Shown here: piece after piece, positions 55,159 through 63,955 of the stretch | Position numbering within the stretch: position 1 is the stretch's first letter | Layout of the letters: the number at the start of each line of letters is the position of its first letter | Source of the DNA: Streptomyces sp. BK239 | Lineage (GTDB): Bacteria; Actinomycetota; Actinomycetes; Streptomycetales; Streptomycetaceae | Length of the DNA stretch: 64,000 nt | Direction: 5' to 3' | Assembly (NCBI RefSeq): GCF_004217285.1 | Contig: NZ_SHKS01000001.1 | Coordinates: 1,185,195-1,249,194, forward strand | The notes under the pieces: generated by a model | The model's input: only the letters and a program-made list of their open reading frames with translations | Databases searched by the model: none | What the model was told of the DNA's origin: nothing | Translations under genes and position numbers: made by a program

Positions 55159-56891
55159 GCGACGACGTCAGGAAGCGCCCCGAGGAGCTGCGCAGCCACC
55201 AGTGGTACGGCACCGACGGACTGCGTTCCTTCAGCCACCGCGCCCGCACCCGCCAGCTCGGCTACCTCCCCGAGGAGCACCTCGGCAAGCCGGTCATCGC
55301 GATCCTCAACACCTGGTCGGACATCAACCCCTGTCATGTGCACCTCCGTGACCGGGCGCAGGCGGTCAAGCGGGGCGTGTGGCAGGCGGGCGGGTTCCCG
55401 CTGGAGTTCCCTGTCTCGACCCTGTCCGAGACCTTCCAGAAGCCGACCCCCATGCTCTACCGCAACCTCCTCGCCATGGAGACCGAGGAGCTGCTGCGCT
55501 CCTACCCGGTCGACGGGGCGGTGCTGATGGGCGGCTGCGACAAGACGACCCCGGCCCTGCTGATGGGGGCGGCGAGCGTCGACCTGCCGACCGTGTTCGT
55601 GCCCGCCGGGCCGATGCTGCCGGGCCACTGGCGCAGCGAGGTCCTCGGCTCCGGGACCGACATGTGGAAGTACTGGGACGACAAACGGGCCGGCCTCATC
55701 GGCGACTGCGAGATGGCCGAGCTGGAGAACGGCCTCGCCCGCTCGCCCGGCCACTGCATGACGATGGGCACGGCGTCCACGCTGACCGCCGCCGCCGAGG
55801 TGCTCGGGGTGACGGTCCCGGGCGCGTCGAGCATCCCCGCCGTGGACTCCGGACACGACCGGATGGCCGCCGCGGCGGGCCTGCGCATCGTCGAACTGGT
55901 CCACAAGGGCCGGACGTTGAACGACATCCTCACCCAGGACGCCTTCACCGACGCCGTCACCACCGTCCTCGGTCTCGGCGGCTCCACCAACGCGGTGATC
56001 CACCTCATCGCCATGGCGGGCCGGGCCGGCGTCGCGCTCACCCTCGACGACTTCGACCGCATCGCCCGCACGGTGCCCGTCCTCGCCGACGTGCGCCCCG
56101 GCGGCCGGAAGTACCTGATGGAGGACTTCCACTTCGCGGGCGGCCTGCCCGGCTTCCTCTCCCGGATCCCGGACCTGCTCCACCTGGACCGTCCGACCGT
56201 CGCCCACGACACCCTGCGCGAGCAGATCGCCGGCGCCCTGGTGCACGACGACGACGTGATCCGCACCCGGGACAACCCGGTCGCGAGCGAGGGCGGGGTC
56301 GCCGTCCTGCGCGGCAACCTCTGCCCGGACGGCGCCGTCATCAAGCACATCGCCGCCGAGCCGCACCTGCTCAAGCACACCGGCCCCGCGGTCGTCTTCG
56401 ACGACTACCGGACGATGCAGCGCACCATCAACGACCCCGCGCTGGAGATCACCGCCGACAGCGTGCTCGTCCTGCGCAACGCCGGCCCCAAGGGCGGCCC
56501 GGGCATGCCCGAGTACGGCATGCTCCCCATCCCCGACCACCTGCTCAAGCAGGGCGTGCGGGACATGGTCCGCATCTCCGACGCCCGTATGAGCGGCACC
56601 AGTTACGGCGCCTGCGTCCTGCACGTGGCGCCCGAGTCGTACGTCGGCGGGCCCCTCGCCCTCGTGCGCACCGGGGACTCGATCACCCTGGACGTCGAGG
56701 CGCGCTCACTGCGACTCGACGTCGACGACGAGGAACTGGAGCGCCGCCGGGCGCGGTGGACGCCGCCGCCCGTGCGCTACGAGCGCGGTTACGGCGCGCT
56801 CTACAACGAGCAGATCACCCAGGCCGACACCGGCTGCGACTTCGAGTTCCTGGCCCGCCCGGGCAAGGTGCAGGACCCGTACGCGGGCTGA
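55155..56891 (+). CDS. IlvD/Edd-family sugar-acid dehydratase
   Basis: The 578-residue Fe-S enzyme is of the dihydroxy-acid dehydratase family, in the group that dehydrates pentonates and hexonates (arabinonate/xylonate type). The three cluster Cys residues are in NPCHVHL (about 55), GGCDKTTPA (about 127) and GHCMTMGTA (about 199). The active-site Ser region is RMSGTSYGACVLHVAPE (about 476-492). Coupled by ATGA to the DapA-family gene, it should form the 2-keto-3-deoxy acid that this partner uses. Branched-chain amino acid synthesis is unlikely from the context. Confidence 0.9.
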   Translation: MSDDVRKRPEELRSHQWYGTDGLRSFSHRARTRQLGYLPEEHLGKPVIAILNTWSDINPCHVHLRDRAQAVKRGVWQAGGFPLEFPVSTLSETFQKPTPMLYRNLLAMETEELLRSYPVDGAVLMGGCDKTTPALLMGAASVDLPTVFVPAGPMLPGHWRSEVLGSGTDMWKYWDDKRAGLIGDCEMAELENGLARSPGHCMTMGTASTLTAAAEVLGVTVPGASSIPAVDSGHDRMAAAAGLRIVELVHKGRTLNDILTQDAFTDAVTTVLGLGGSTNAVIHLIAMAGRAGVALTLDDFDRIARTVPVLADVRPGGRKYLMEDFHFAGGLPGFLSRIPDLLHLDRPTVAHDTLREQIAGALVHDDDVIRTRDNPVASEGGVAVLRGNLCPDGAVIKHIAAEPHLLKHTGPAVVFDDYRTMQRTINDPALEITADSVLVLRNAGPKGGPGMPEYGMLPIPDHLLKQGVRDMVRISDARMSGTSYGACVLHVAPESYVGGPLALVRTGDSITLDVEARSLRLDVDDEELERRRARWTPPPVRYERGYGALYNEQITQADTGCDFEFLARPGKVQDPYAG

Positions 56892-56931
56892 ACCGCCGCA
56901 CCGCACGCACGACTCGGCACACCCATGTGCA

Positions 56932-56962
56932 GGAAGAAAGCGCTTCCCGCGTCACGCGTGAC
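56932..56962. promoter_or_regulatory. Two operator-like palindromes upstream of the sugar permeases
   Basis: GGAAGAAAGCGCTTCC (56932-56947) is a dyad with an AAGCGCTT core, the pattern of LacI-family operators. GTCACGCGTGAC (56951-56962) is a perfect 12-bp palindrome 3 bases on. They lie in the 135-base gap between the dehydratase and the first permease, so transport may have its own control in addition to GntR. Confidence 0.5.
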
Positions 56963-57026
56963 CCACGCACCACACGCGGACGCACCGCGCACGCGCACGC
57001 ACCACGTACCAGAACGGAGAACAGTC

Positions 57027-57962
57027 ATGGCCCAAGCCGCAGCCGTGGCGAAGCCGCCCGCGCCACCGAGGCGGCGCCGGGCCTCCGCCACGCCCCGCAG
57101 ACTGCCGTACCTGCTGATCGCACCGGCGGCCCTGCTCATGCTGGGCTTCATCGCCTACCCGGTCATCAGCGTCTTCTACTACAGCCTGCAGAACTACAAC
57201 CCCACCAAACCGTGGCGCAACGGCTACGCGGGCTTCGACAACTTCGTCCACGCCTTCACCGAGGACCCCGTCTTCTGGGACACGCTGACCTTCAGCGCCA
57301 AGTGGGTCGTCGTCGAGGTCGGACTCCAGCTGATGTTCGGCCTCGCCCTGGCCCTCATCGTCAACCAGACCTTCGTGGGCCGCGCCCTGGGCCGCGCACT
57401 GGTGTTCTCCCCCTGGGCCGTCTCCGGCGTGCTGACCTCCGCGATCTGGGTGCTGCTCTACAACTCCCAGACGGGCATCACCCGTTACCTCGCCGACGTC
57501 GGCATCGGCTCCTACGGGACCAGCTGGCTGTCGGACACCTCCACCGTCTTCCCGGCGGCGATCGTCGCCGACCTGTGGCGCGGCGTGCCCTTCTTCGCGA
57601 TCCTCATCCTCGCCGACCTCCAGTCCGTCTCCAAGGACCTGTACGAGGCCGCCGAGGTCGACGGGGCGTCCCGGCTCCAGCAGTTCTGGCACATCACGCT
57701 GCCCCACCTGAAGGACGCCATCGTCCTGTCCACGCTGCTGCGCGCGGTGTGGGAGTTCAACAACGTCGACCTGCTCTACACCCTGACCGGCGGCGGCCCC
57801 GCGGGCGAGACCACCACCCTCCCGCTCTACATCGCCGACACCAGCGTCGACGCCCACAACTTCGGTTACGCGTCCGCGCTGACGACGGTCGCGTTCGTCA
57901 TCCTGCTCTTCTGCTCCATGGTCTACCTGCGGCTGAGCAAGTTCGGAAGGGAGGCCAAGTGA
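57027..57962 (+). CDS. MalF/UgpA-type sugar ABC permease
   Basis: This membrane subunit of the second sugar importer has 311 residues and six helices. The EAA loop is EAAEVDGASRLQQFWHITLP (about 208-227), preceded by DLWRGVPFFAILILADLQS. The ATG at 57027 has ACGGAGAA ahead. It overlaps the next permease by GTGA. Unlike the MalF-like protein at 14052, it has no large insertion. Confidence 0.94.
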   Translation: MAQAAAVAKPPAPPRRRRASATPRRLPYLLIAPAALLMLGFIAYPVISVFYYSLQNYNPTKPWRNGYAGFDNFVHAFTEDPVFWDTLTFSAKWVVVEVGLQLMFGLALALIVNQTFVGRALGRALVFSPWAVSGVLTSAIWVLLYNSQTGITRYLADVGIGSYGTSWLSDTSTVFPAAIVADLWRGVPFFAILILADLQSVSKDLYEAAEVDGASRLQQFWHITLPHLKDAIVLSTLLRAVWEFNNVDLLYTLTGGGPAGETTTLPLYIADTSVDAHNFGYASALTTVAFVILLFCSMVYLRLSKFGREAK

Positions 57963-58858
57963 TCACCAAGGAGGCCACCGTGCCGGCGCCCACGCCCGTG
58001 AGCGCGCCCGCCGCGCCCGAGCAGCGGCCGCGCGGCAGCAACCGCTCATGGGACGAGGTCCCGCGCTGGCAGATCTACCTGCCCCTGTCGGTCTACCTCG
58101 TCTTCACCCTGATCCCCTTCTACTGGATCCTGCTCTTCGCGCTCCGCCCGGCCGGCTCGACCTCGCTCGTGCCCTGGCCGATGACGTTCGACCACTTCGA
58201 CAAGGTCTGGACGGAGCGCAGCTTCGGCACCTACTTCCAGAACAGCCTGCTCGTCGGCGTCGCCACCCTGGTGATGACGACGGTGGTCGCGCTGGCCGGC
58301 GGCTACGCCCTCGCCCGCTTCGACTTCAAGATCAAGCAGGGCTTCATGCTGGCCCTGCTCTGCTCCCAGTTCGTGCCGGGCGCGCTGCTGCTGGTCCCGC
58401 TGTTCGAGATCTTCGCCGAACTGAAGATGATCAACTCGCTGGGCAGCGTCATCCTCGCCGAGACCGTCTTCCAGCTGCCGCTGTCGATCATCCTGATCAG
58501 CAACTTCATCAAGAACGTGCCGTACTCGCTGGAGGAGGCGGCCTGGGTCGACGGCTGCAACCGTCTGACGGCGTTCCGGATCGTCGTGCTGCCGCTGCTG
58601 CGGCCCGGTCTGATCGCCGTCGGCTCCTTCGCCTTCGTGCACTCCTGGAACCACTTCCTGTTCGCCCTGATGTTCCTCAACAACCAGGACAAGCAGACCA
58701 TCCCGGTCGGCCTCAACACCTTGATGAGCGCGGACAGCGTCGACCTGGGCGCGCTCGCCGCCGGCGGCATCATCGCCGCCGTCCCCGTGGTGATCGTCTT
58801 CGCCTTCATCCAGAAGTGGCTGATCACGGGCTTCAGCGCGGGGGCGGTCAAGGGATGA
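57959..58858 (+). CDS. MalG/UgpE-type sugar ABC permease
   Basis: This is the second permease subunit, 299 residues. A Pro/Ala-rich cytoplasmic N-terminus (about 1-40) is followed by six helices and the EAA motif EAAWVDGCNRLTAFRIVVLP. The GTG at 57959 overlaps the stop of the first permease. The ATPase is absent, so a shared MsiK-type ATPase is presumed. Its binding protein is the lipoprotein gene at 62574. Confidence 0.94.
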   Translation: MITKEATVPAPTPVSAPAAPEQRPRGSNRSWDEVPRWQIYLPLSVYLVFTLIPFYWILLFALRPAGSTSLVPWPMTFDHFDKVWTERSFGTYFQNSLLVGVATLVMTTVVALAGGYALARFDFKIKQGFMLALLCSQFVPGALLLVPLFEIFAELKMINSLGSVILAETVFQLPLSIILISNFIKNVPYSLEEAAWVDGCNRLTAFRIVVLPLLRPGLIAVGSFAFVHSWNHFLFALMFLNNQDKQTIPVGLNTLMSADSVDLGALAAGGIIAAVPVVIVFAFIQKWLITGFSAGAVKG

Positions 58859-58971
58859 GCGCTTCCACGGCACACCCCGGCCGGACGCCTACCCTGCACC
58901 GAAAGATCGACGGCGCCGCGGCGGCCGCCCGTGAGGCGGCGCCCGGCGCGGGCGCAGGGAGGATCCCATGA
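58855..58971 (+). CDS. Possible small coupled ORF (38 residues)
   Basis: An ATG at 58855 overlaps the permease stop (ATGA) and the frame ends at 58971 overlapping the next ATG (ATGA), so a small Ala-rich, basic peptide (start MSASTAHPGRTPTLHRKIDG) would be coupled on both sides. It has no recognised domain. It may be a real small protein, a translational coupling device, or a chance open frame in GC-rich DNA. Confidence 0.3.
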   Translation: MSASTAHPGRTPTLHRKIDGAAAAAREAAPGAGAGRIP

Positions 58972-60140
58972 ACACCGCAGTCCCCATCGTCCTCGCGGGC
59001 GCGCGCGGCCACGGCCGCTGGCACCTGGACAACATCCGCCGGCTCCAGGACAAGGGCGTCGTCCGCCTCGCGGGTGTGTGCGAGCTGACCCCGCTCACCC
59101 CCGACGAGATCCCCGAAGGCCTCGGCACGCCCGAGCAGTCCGCCGACTTCGGCGCGCTGCTCGACTCCACCGGCGCGCGGATCGCCGTGATCTGCACCCC
59201 GATCCCCACCCACACCGACCTGGCCCTGACCGCGGCGGCCAAGGGCGTGCACCTGCTGCTGGAGAAGCCCCCGGCCCCGTCGTACGCCGAGTTCCGCCGG
59301 ATGGCGGACGGGGTCGCCGCGGCGGGCGTCGCCTGCCAGATCGGCTTCCAGTCGCTCGGCTCGCACGCCGTGCCCGCGATCCGGCGGCTCCTCGGCGAGG
59401 GGGCGATCGGCGAGGTCGTCGGGGTCGGCGGGGCCGGCGCCTGGGCCCGCGCGGAGGCCTACTTCCGGCGCGCGCCCTGGGCCGGCAAGCGGCGGCTGAA
59501 CGGCGTCGACGTCATCGACGGCGCCCTCACCAACCCGCTCGCGCACGCCGTCGCCACCGCCCTCGCCCTGGCCGGCGCCACCCGTGCCGAGGACGTCGCC
59601 CGCATCGAGACCGAGCTGGCGCACGCCAACGCCATCGAGTCCGACGACACCTCCTGCGTCCGGGTCACCACCGCCGGCGACCTGCCCCTCGTCGTCGCGG
59701 CCACCCTGTGCGCCGAGGACCCCGACGACCCGTACGTCCTCGTCCACGGCACCCGCGGCCGGATCACCTACTGGTACAAGCAGGACCGCGTCCTGGTCCA
59801 GCGCGCCGGCCACGGCCCCGAGGAGATCGAGTACGGCCGCACCGACCTGCTGGAGAACCTCGTCGACCACCTCACCGACGGCACAGAGCTGCTCGTCCCG
59901 CCGGCCGCGACCGAGGCGTTCATGCGGGTCGTCGAGGCGATCCGCGTCGCCCCCGACCCGGTGCGGCTGCCCGACGACGCCTGGCGTCCGGTGCCCGGCG
60001 AGGGCCGCCGCGCCGTCCCCGGCGTCGACGGGCTGGTCGCGGCCGCCGCCGACACCATCGCGCTGTTCTCCGAGCTCGGCGCCCCCTGGGCGCGCACCAC
60101 CACGTACCCGCCCGCGCATCCCGAAGAGGTGAGCACCTGA
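58968..60140 (+). CDS. Gfo/Idh/MocA family oxidoreductase
   Basis: The 390-residue NAD(P)-dependent sugar oxidoreductase has a modified Rossmann turn (LAGARGHGRWH, about 7-17) and the family EKPPAPS motif (about 98-104) with the conserved Lys. The C-terminal substrate domain follows. The ATG at 58968 has GGGAGGA ahead. In this operon it may oxidise the sugar released by the GH43 enzyme to the lactone, feeding the dehydratase, but other redox roles in the family are possible. It overlaps the PmoA-like gene by TGATG. Confidence 0.88.
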   Translation: MNTAVPIVLAGARGHGRWHLDNIRRLQDKGVVRLAGVCELTPLTPDEIPEGLGTPEQSADFGALLDSTGARIAVICTPIPTHTDLALTAAAKGVHLLLEKPPAPSYAEFRRMADGVAAAGVACQIGFQSLGSHAVPAIRRLLGEGAIGEVVGVGGAGAWARAEAYFRRAPWAGKRRLNGVDVIDGALTNPLAHAVATALALAGATRAEDVARIETELAHANAIESDDTSCVRVTTAGDLPLVVAATLCAEDPDDPYVLVHGTRGRITYWYKQDRVLVQRAGHGPEEIEYGRTDLLENLVDHLTDGTELLVPPAATEAFMRVVEAIRVAPDPVRLPDDAWRPVPGEGRRAVPGVDGLVAAAADTIALFSELGAPWARTTTYPPAHPEEVST

Positions 60141-60988
60141 TGACGGCACCCGACGCACCGGTCGTCCTGCGCGTCGCGGGCCGCCCCGTCGGCCGGTACG
60201 TCACCCGGCCGGAGCTGCCCGCACGGCTCTCCCCGCGCCCCTATCTGCATCCCGTCACCACCCTGGCCGGCACGGCGGTCACCGAGCTGAGCCCCGCCGA
60301 CCACACCCACCACCTCGGCGTCGGTGTCGCCGTTCCCGACGTCGAGGGGTTCAACTTCTGGGGCGGACGCACCTACGTCCGCGACCAGGGCCCCACCGAG
60401 CTCGACAACCACGGCTCCCAGCGGCACATCGCGTTCCAGCTGTGCGACCCCGACGGGCTGGTGGAGGAGCTGCGCTGGGTCGCCGCCGGGGCCGAGCTGC
60501 TCCGCGAGCGCCGCACGGTCGCCGCCGGGGAACTCACCGACTCCGCCTGGGCGCTGGACTTCACCTTCTCCCTCACCAACGTCACCTCCGGCCCGGTCAC
60601 CATCGGCAGCCCCGCCACCAACGGACGCCCGGGCGCCGCCTACGGCGGCTTCTTCTGGCGCGCCCGCAAGGAGGCCACGGCGCCGGAGGTGTTCACCGCG
60701 GCGGCCGAAGGCGAGACGGCCGTCCACGGTGAGCGCGCCGACTGGCTGGCCCTGGCCGGCGCGGACTGGACCCTCGTCTTCGCGGGCGCCACCGACGCCA
60801 CCCGGCGCGACCCCTGGTTCGTGCGCACCGCCGAGTACCCGGGCGTCGGCTCCTCCCTGGCCCGCGAGCGGCGGCTCGCGATCGCGCCCGGCGAGACGGC
60901 CGTCCGGCGGATCGTCACCGTCGTCGCCGACGGCCGGCTGGACCGCGACGAGGCGGCCACGCTCGTGCGGAAGGCGGTCAGCCAGTGA
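60140..60988 (+). CDS. PmoA-like protein (DUF6807)
   Basis: The 282-residue beta-sandwich-like protein of the PmoA/DUF6807 family carries the typical PYLHPVTTLAG, DHTHHLGVGVAVPDV, NFWGGRTYV and GGFFWRARKEA segments. Despite the name it is not a methane monooxygenase. These proteins are commonly paired with Gfo/Idh/MocA genes in sugar clusters, and an epimerase- or mutarotase-like role on sugar derivatives has been suggested only by analogy. It overlaps the GH43 gene by GTGA. Confidence 0.85.
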   Translation: MTAPDAPVVLRVAGRPVGRYVTRPELPARLSPRPYLHPVTTLAGTAVTELSPADHTHHLGVGVAVPDVEGFNFWGGRTYVRDQGPTELDNHGSQRHIAFQLCDPDGLVEELRWVAAGAELLRERRTVAAGELTDSAWALDFTFSLTNVTSGPVTIGSPATNGRPGAAYGGFFWRARKEATAPEVFTAAAEGETAVHGERADWLALAGADWTLVFAGATDATRRDPWFVRTAEYPGVGSSLARERRLAIAPGETAVRRIVTVVADGRLDRDEAATLVRKAVSQ

Positions 60989-62496
60989 GCGGCGGGACGT
61001 ACGCCAACCCGGTGCTGAACGCCGACTGGTCCGACCCGGACGTCGTGCGCGTCGGCGACGACTACTACCTCACCGCCTCCAGCTTCGGCCGCGCCCCCGG
61101 CCTGCCCCTGCTGCACTCGCGCGACCTGGTCAACTGGACGCTGGTCGGCCACGCCCTCGAACGCCTGGAACCGGCCCGCGAGTTCGCCTCGCCACGGCAC
61201 GACTGCGGCGTCTGGGCGCCCTCCCTGCGGTACCACGACGAACGCTTCTGGATCTTCTGGGGCGACCCGGACCAGGGCGTCTTCCAGATCAACGCGCCCG
61301 AGATCAGAGGCCCTTGGACCCGGCCGCACCTGGTGAAGGAGGGAAAGGGACTGATCGACCCCTGCCCTCTGTGGGACGAGGAGAGCGGCGAGGCCTACCT
61401 CGTGCACGCCTGGGCCAGGTCCCGCTCCGGCGTGAAGAACCGCCTCACCGGCCACCGGATGCACCCGGACGGGACGTCGTTGCTCGACGAGGGCAAGGTC
61501 ATCGTCGACGGGGACCGCATCCCCGGCTGGTTCACCCTCGAAGGCCCCAAGCTCTACCGGCGCGACGGCTGGTACTGGATCCTCGCGCCCGCCGGGGGAG
61601 TGGAGACCGGCTGGCAGGGAGCCTTACGCTCCCGGGACTTCTTCGGCCCCTACGAGCACCGGATCGTCCTGGAGCAGAAGGACACCGGTGTCAACGGCCC
61701 CCACCAGGGCGGCTGGGTGCGCACCCAGACCGGCGAGGACTGGTTCCTGCACTTCCAGCAGCGGGGCGCGTACGGCAGGGTCGTCCACCTCCAGCCGATG
61801 CGCTGGGGCCCCGGCGGCAACTGGCCGGTCATCGGCGACGAGGGCGCGCCCGTCGCCGTCCACCGGCGGCCCGACCTGCCCCCGCAGCCGCCCGCCGCGC
61901 CGGCCGCCGACGACGACTTCCCCGGCGGACGCTTCGGCCGCCAGTGGAGCTGGACGGCCAACCCCCGCGACGGCTGGGCCACCCACCACTCGGGGGACGG
62001 GCTGCGGCTGACCTGTGTGAGCGCGCCCACCCTGCACGACCTGCGCACCCTGCCGCACGTCCTCACCCAGCGGCTGCCCGGCGACCCCTGCGCCGTGGAG
62101 GTCGAACTCACCCTGCACGCCGAGGAGTCCGGCGCACGGGCCGGACTCGCGGTCCTCGGCGACGCCTTCTCGTGGATCGGACTGCAACGCGGGACCGACG
62201 GGACGGTCCACCTCGTGCACCGGTTCGCCGAGGCCGTCGCCGACCGGGAGCGGGACGCCGGCCATCCGCGGCTCGCGCCCGGTGGACGGGCCCGGCTGCG
62301 CGTCGAGATCGGCGAGAGCGCGCGCTGCCGCTTCTTCTCCGACGTCGGCGACGGCATGCGCCCCTCCGGGCCCGTCTTCGCCGCCACCCCCTGGCGTTGG
62401 GTCGGAGCGCTGCTCGGGCTGTTCGCCGCCGCCCCGGACCGGCCGGGGCACGCAGGGGCCGCCGTCTTCTCGCGCTTCCGGATCAGCCCCCTCTGA
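60985..62496 (+). CDS. Intracellular GH43 glycosidase with TTA codon
   Basis: The 503-residue glycoside hydrolase of family 43 (resembling subfamily 12) is an alpha-L-arabinofuranosidase or beta-xylosidase type. The five-bladed catalytic domain (about 1-300) has the base Asp in DWSDPDVVRVG, the pKa-modulating Asp in GLIDPCPLWDE and the acid Glu in TLEGPKLYRRDGWYW. A concanavalin-like C-terminal domain (about 308-500) follows. There is no signal peptide, so it acts on imported oligosaccharides. Codon 214 is TTA (61624-61626), so full translation probably needs bldA tRNA, linking the cluster to development. The GTG start overlaps the preceding gene. Confidence 0.93.
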   Translation: MSGGTYANPVLNADWSDPDVVRVGDDYYLTASSFGRAPGLPLLHSRDLVNWTLVGHALERLEPAREFASPRHDCGVWAPSLRYHDERFWIFWGDPDQGVFQINAPEIRGPWTRPHLVKEGKGLIDPCPLWDEESGEAYLVHAWARSRSGVKNRLTGHRMHPDGTSLLDEGKVIVDGDRIPGWFTLEGPKLYRRDGWYWILAPAGGVETGWQGALRSRDFFGPYEHRIVLEQKDTGVNGPHQGGWVRTQTGEDWFLHFQQRGAYGRVVHLQPMRWGPGGNWPVIGDEGAPVAVHRRPDLPPQPPAAPAADDDFPGGRFGRQWSWTANPRDGWATHHSGDGLRLTCVSAPTLHDLRTLPHVLTQRLPGDPCAVEVELTLHAEESGARAGLAVLGDAFSWIGLQRGTDGTVHLVHRFAEAVADRERDAGHPRLAPGGRARLRVEIGESARCRFFSDVGDGMRPSGPVFAATPWRWVGALLGLFAAAPDRPGHAGAAVFSRFRISPL

Positions 62497-62573
62497 CGCA
62501 CCGCCGCCCCCCACGCTCGGCCCCCCACACCTTCAAGAAACCCTCGTTGGATCCCAAAGAAGAGAGCCGACCA

Positions 62574-63920
62574 ATGAAGATCAGCGTTCACAGAAGCAGG
62601 CGTGCCGCCGTGGCCGTCGCGCTCGGATCCGTCCTCGCCCTGACCGCCACCGCCTGCGGTGACGACGGCAGCGGCAGCGGCGGCGACAAGGGATCCGACG
62701 GCAGCGGCAAGGGCAAGATCGTCTTCTGGGACAACAACGGCGGTGTCCGCACCGACATCTGGAAGGAGGTCATCGCCGACTTCGAGAAGCAGAACCCGGA
62801 CATCAAGGTCGAGTACGTCGGCATCGCCGCCACCGAGTACCAGTCCAAGGTCGACACCGCCATCCAGGGCGGCGGCCTGCCGGACGTCGGCGGCGTCGGC
62901 GCCGCGATGCTCGCCGGGTTCGCCGCGCAGAACGTGCTGGAGCCGCTGGACGACCGGGTCGGCAAGTCCTCCCTCAACGGCAAGCTCAACGAGGACATGG
63001 TCAAGGTCCTCAAGGCGTCCGGCGGCGGCGACGGCACCCTGTACTCGGTGCCGACCTCCGCCAACAACGGCGTCCTGTACTACCGCACCGACCTGTTCAA
63101 GGCGGCCGGCCTGGAGGCGCCGACGACCTGGGACAAGTTCTTCGCCGCGGCGGAGAAGCTCACCGACGCGGGCAAGAACAAGTTCGGGTACACCATCCGC
63201 GGCGGCAAGGGCTCCATCGCCCAGGCGCTGGACGCGATGTACGGCCAGAGCGGGATCACCTCGTTCTGGAACGGTGACAAGACCACCGTCAACGACCCGA
63301 AGAACGTCGCGGCGCTGGAGAAGTACGCGGCGCTCTACAAGAAGGTCACCCCCGCGGCCGACCTGAACAACGACTTCACCAAGATGGTCGCCCAGTGGGA
63401 CTCCGGCACCATCGGCATGCTGAACCACAACCTGGGCTCGTACCAGGACCACGTGAAGGCGCTCGGCGTCGAGAAGTTCCGGGGCATCCCGCAGCCGGCG
63501 GGCGCCGACGGCAAGCGGGTCCAGGTGTCCAACCCGGTCGACGGGCTCGGGCTGTTCAAGAGCTCGAAGAACAAGGACGCGGCGTGGAAGTTCATCGAGT
63601 TCGCCACCTCCAAGGCGGAGAACTCGAAGTTCAACGAGTCGGCGGGGCAGGTGCCCGCCAACAACGACGCGGCCAAGGACGCGTGGATCTCCAAGGCCGA
63701 GCCGACGAAGCTGGCCGCGCAGGCGCTGACGGACGGCTCGACGACGATCGTGCAGCTGCCGTACTACCTGCCGGACTGGAACACCATCTCCAAGTCGGAC
63801 AACGAGCCGAACTTCCAGAAGGTGCTGCTCGGCAAGACCAGCGCGAAGGACTTCCTGGACACGCTGGCCGAGCAGCTGAACAAGGCTCAGGCCGAGTGGA
63901 AGAAGCAGCAGAAGAGCTGA
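62574..63920 (+). CDS. Sugar ABC transporter substrate-binding lipoprotein
   Basis: The binding protein of the second importer has 448 residues. The lipoprotein signal (MKISVHRSRRAAVAVALGSV) ends at ATACGDDG with the Cys near residue 28, followed by a Gly/Ser/Asp linker. The mature part is a MalE-like fold: IVFWDNNGG, GGGLPDVGGVGAAM and YSVPTSANNGVLYYRTD. AAGAGAGCC lies ahead of the ATG. A 77-base gap separates it from the GH43 gene; its position after the enzymes is unusual but it clearly belongs to the permeases at 57027-58858. Confidence 0.93.
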   Translation: MKISVHRSRRAAVAVALGSVLALTATACGDDGSGSGGDKGSDGSGKGKIVFWDNNGGVRTDIWKEVIADFEKQNPDIKVEYVGIAATEYQSKVDTAIQGGGLPDVGGVGAAMLAGFAAQNVLEPLDDRVGKSSLNGKLNEDMVKVLKASGGGDGTLYSVPTSANNGVLYYRTDLFKAAGLEAPTTWDKFFAAAEKLTDAGKNKFGYTIRGGKGSIAQALDAMYGQSGITSFWNGDKTTVNDPKNVAALEKYAALYKKVTPAADLNNDFTKMVAQWDSGTIGMLNHNLGSYQDHVKALGVEKFRGIPQPAGADGKRVQVSNPVDGLGLFKSSKNKDAAWKFIEFATSKAENSKFNESAGQVPANNDAAKDAWISKAEPTKLAAQALTDGSTTIVQLPYYLPDWNTISKSDNEPNFQKVLLGKTSAKDFLDTLAEQLNKAQAEWKKQQKS

Positions 63921-63931
63921 CGTCGCACGGG

Positions 63932-63955
63932 GCGGCCCGTGGTCCCGCGGGCCGC
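63932..63955 (+). terminator. Possible terminator after the binding protein gene
   Basis: An 8-bp stem GCGGCCCG / CGGGCCGC with an 8-base loop lies 11 bases after the stop. The flanks are GC-rich and alternative pairings exist. The window ends 45 bases later. Confidence 0.5.

Noticed and set aside
54951..56624. 557-residue minus-strand frame opposite the dehydratase gene
   Set aside because: Shadow of the IlvD/Edd gene with no start signal or domain.
58048..58854. Alternative plus-strand frame over the second permease
   Set aside because: Arg/Pro/Leu-rich shadow; only its last 38 codons (58855-58971) are considered separately as a possible small ORF.
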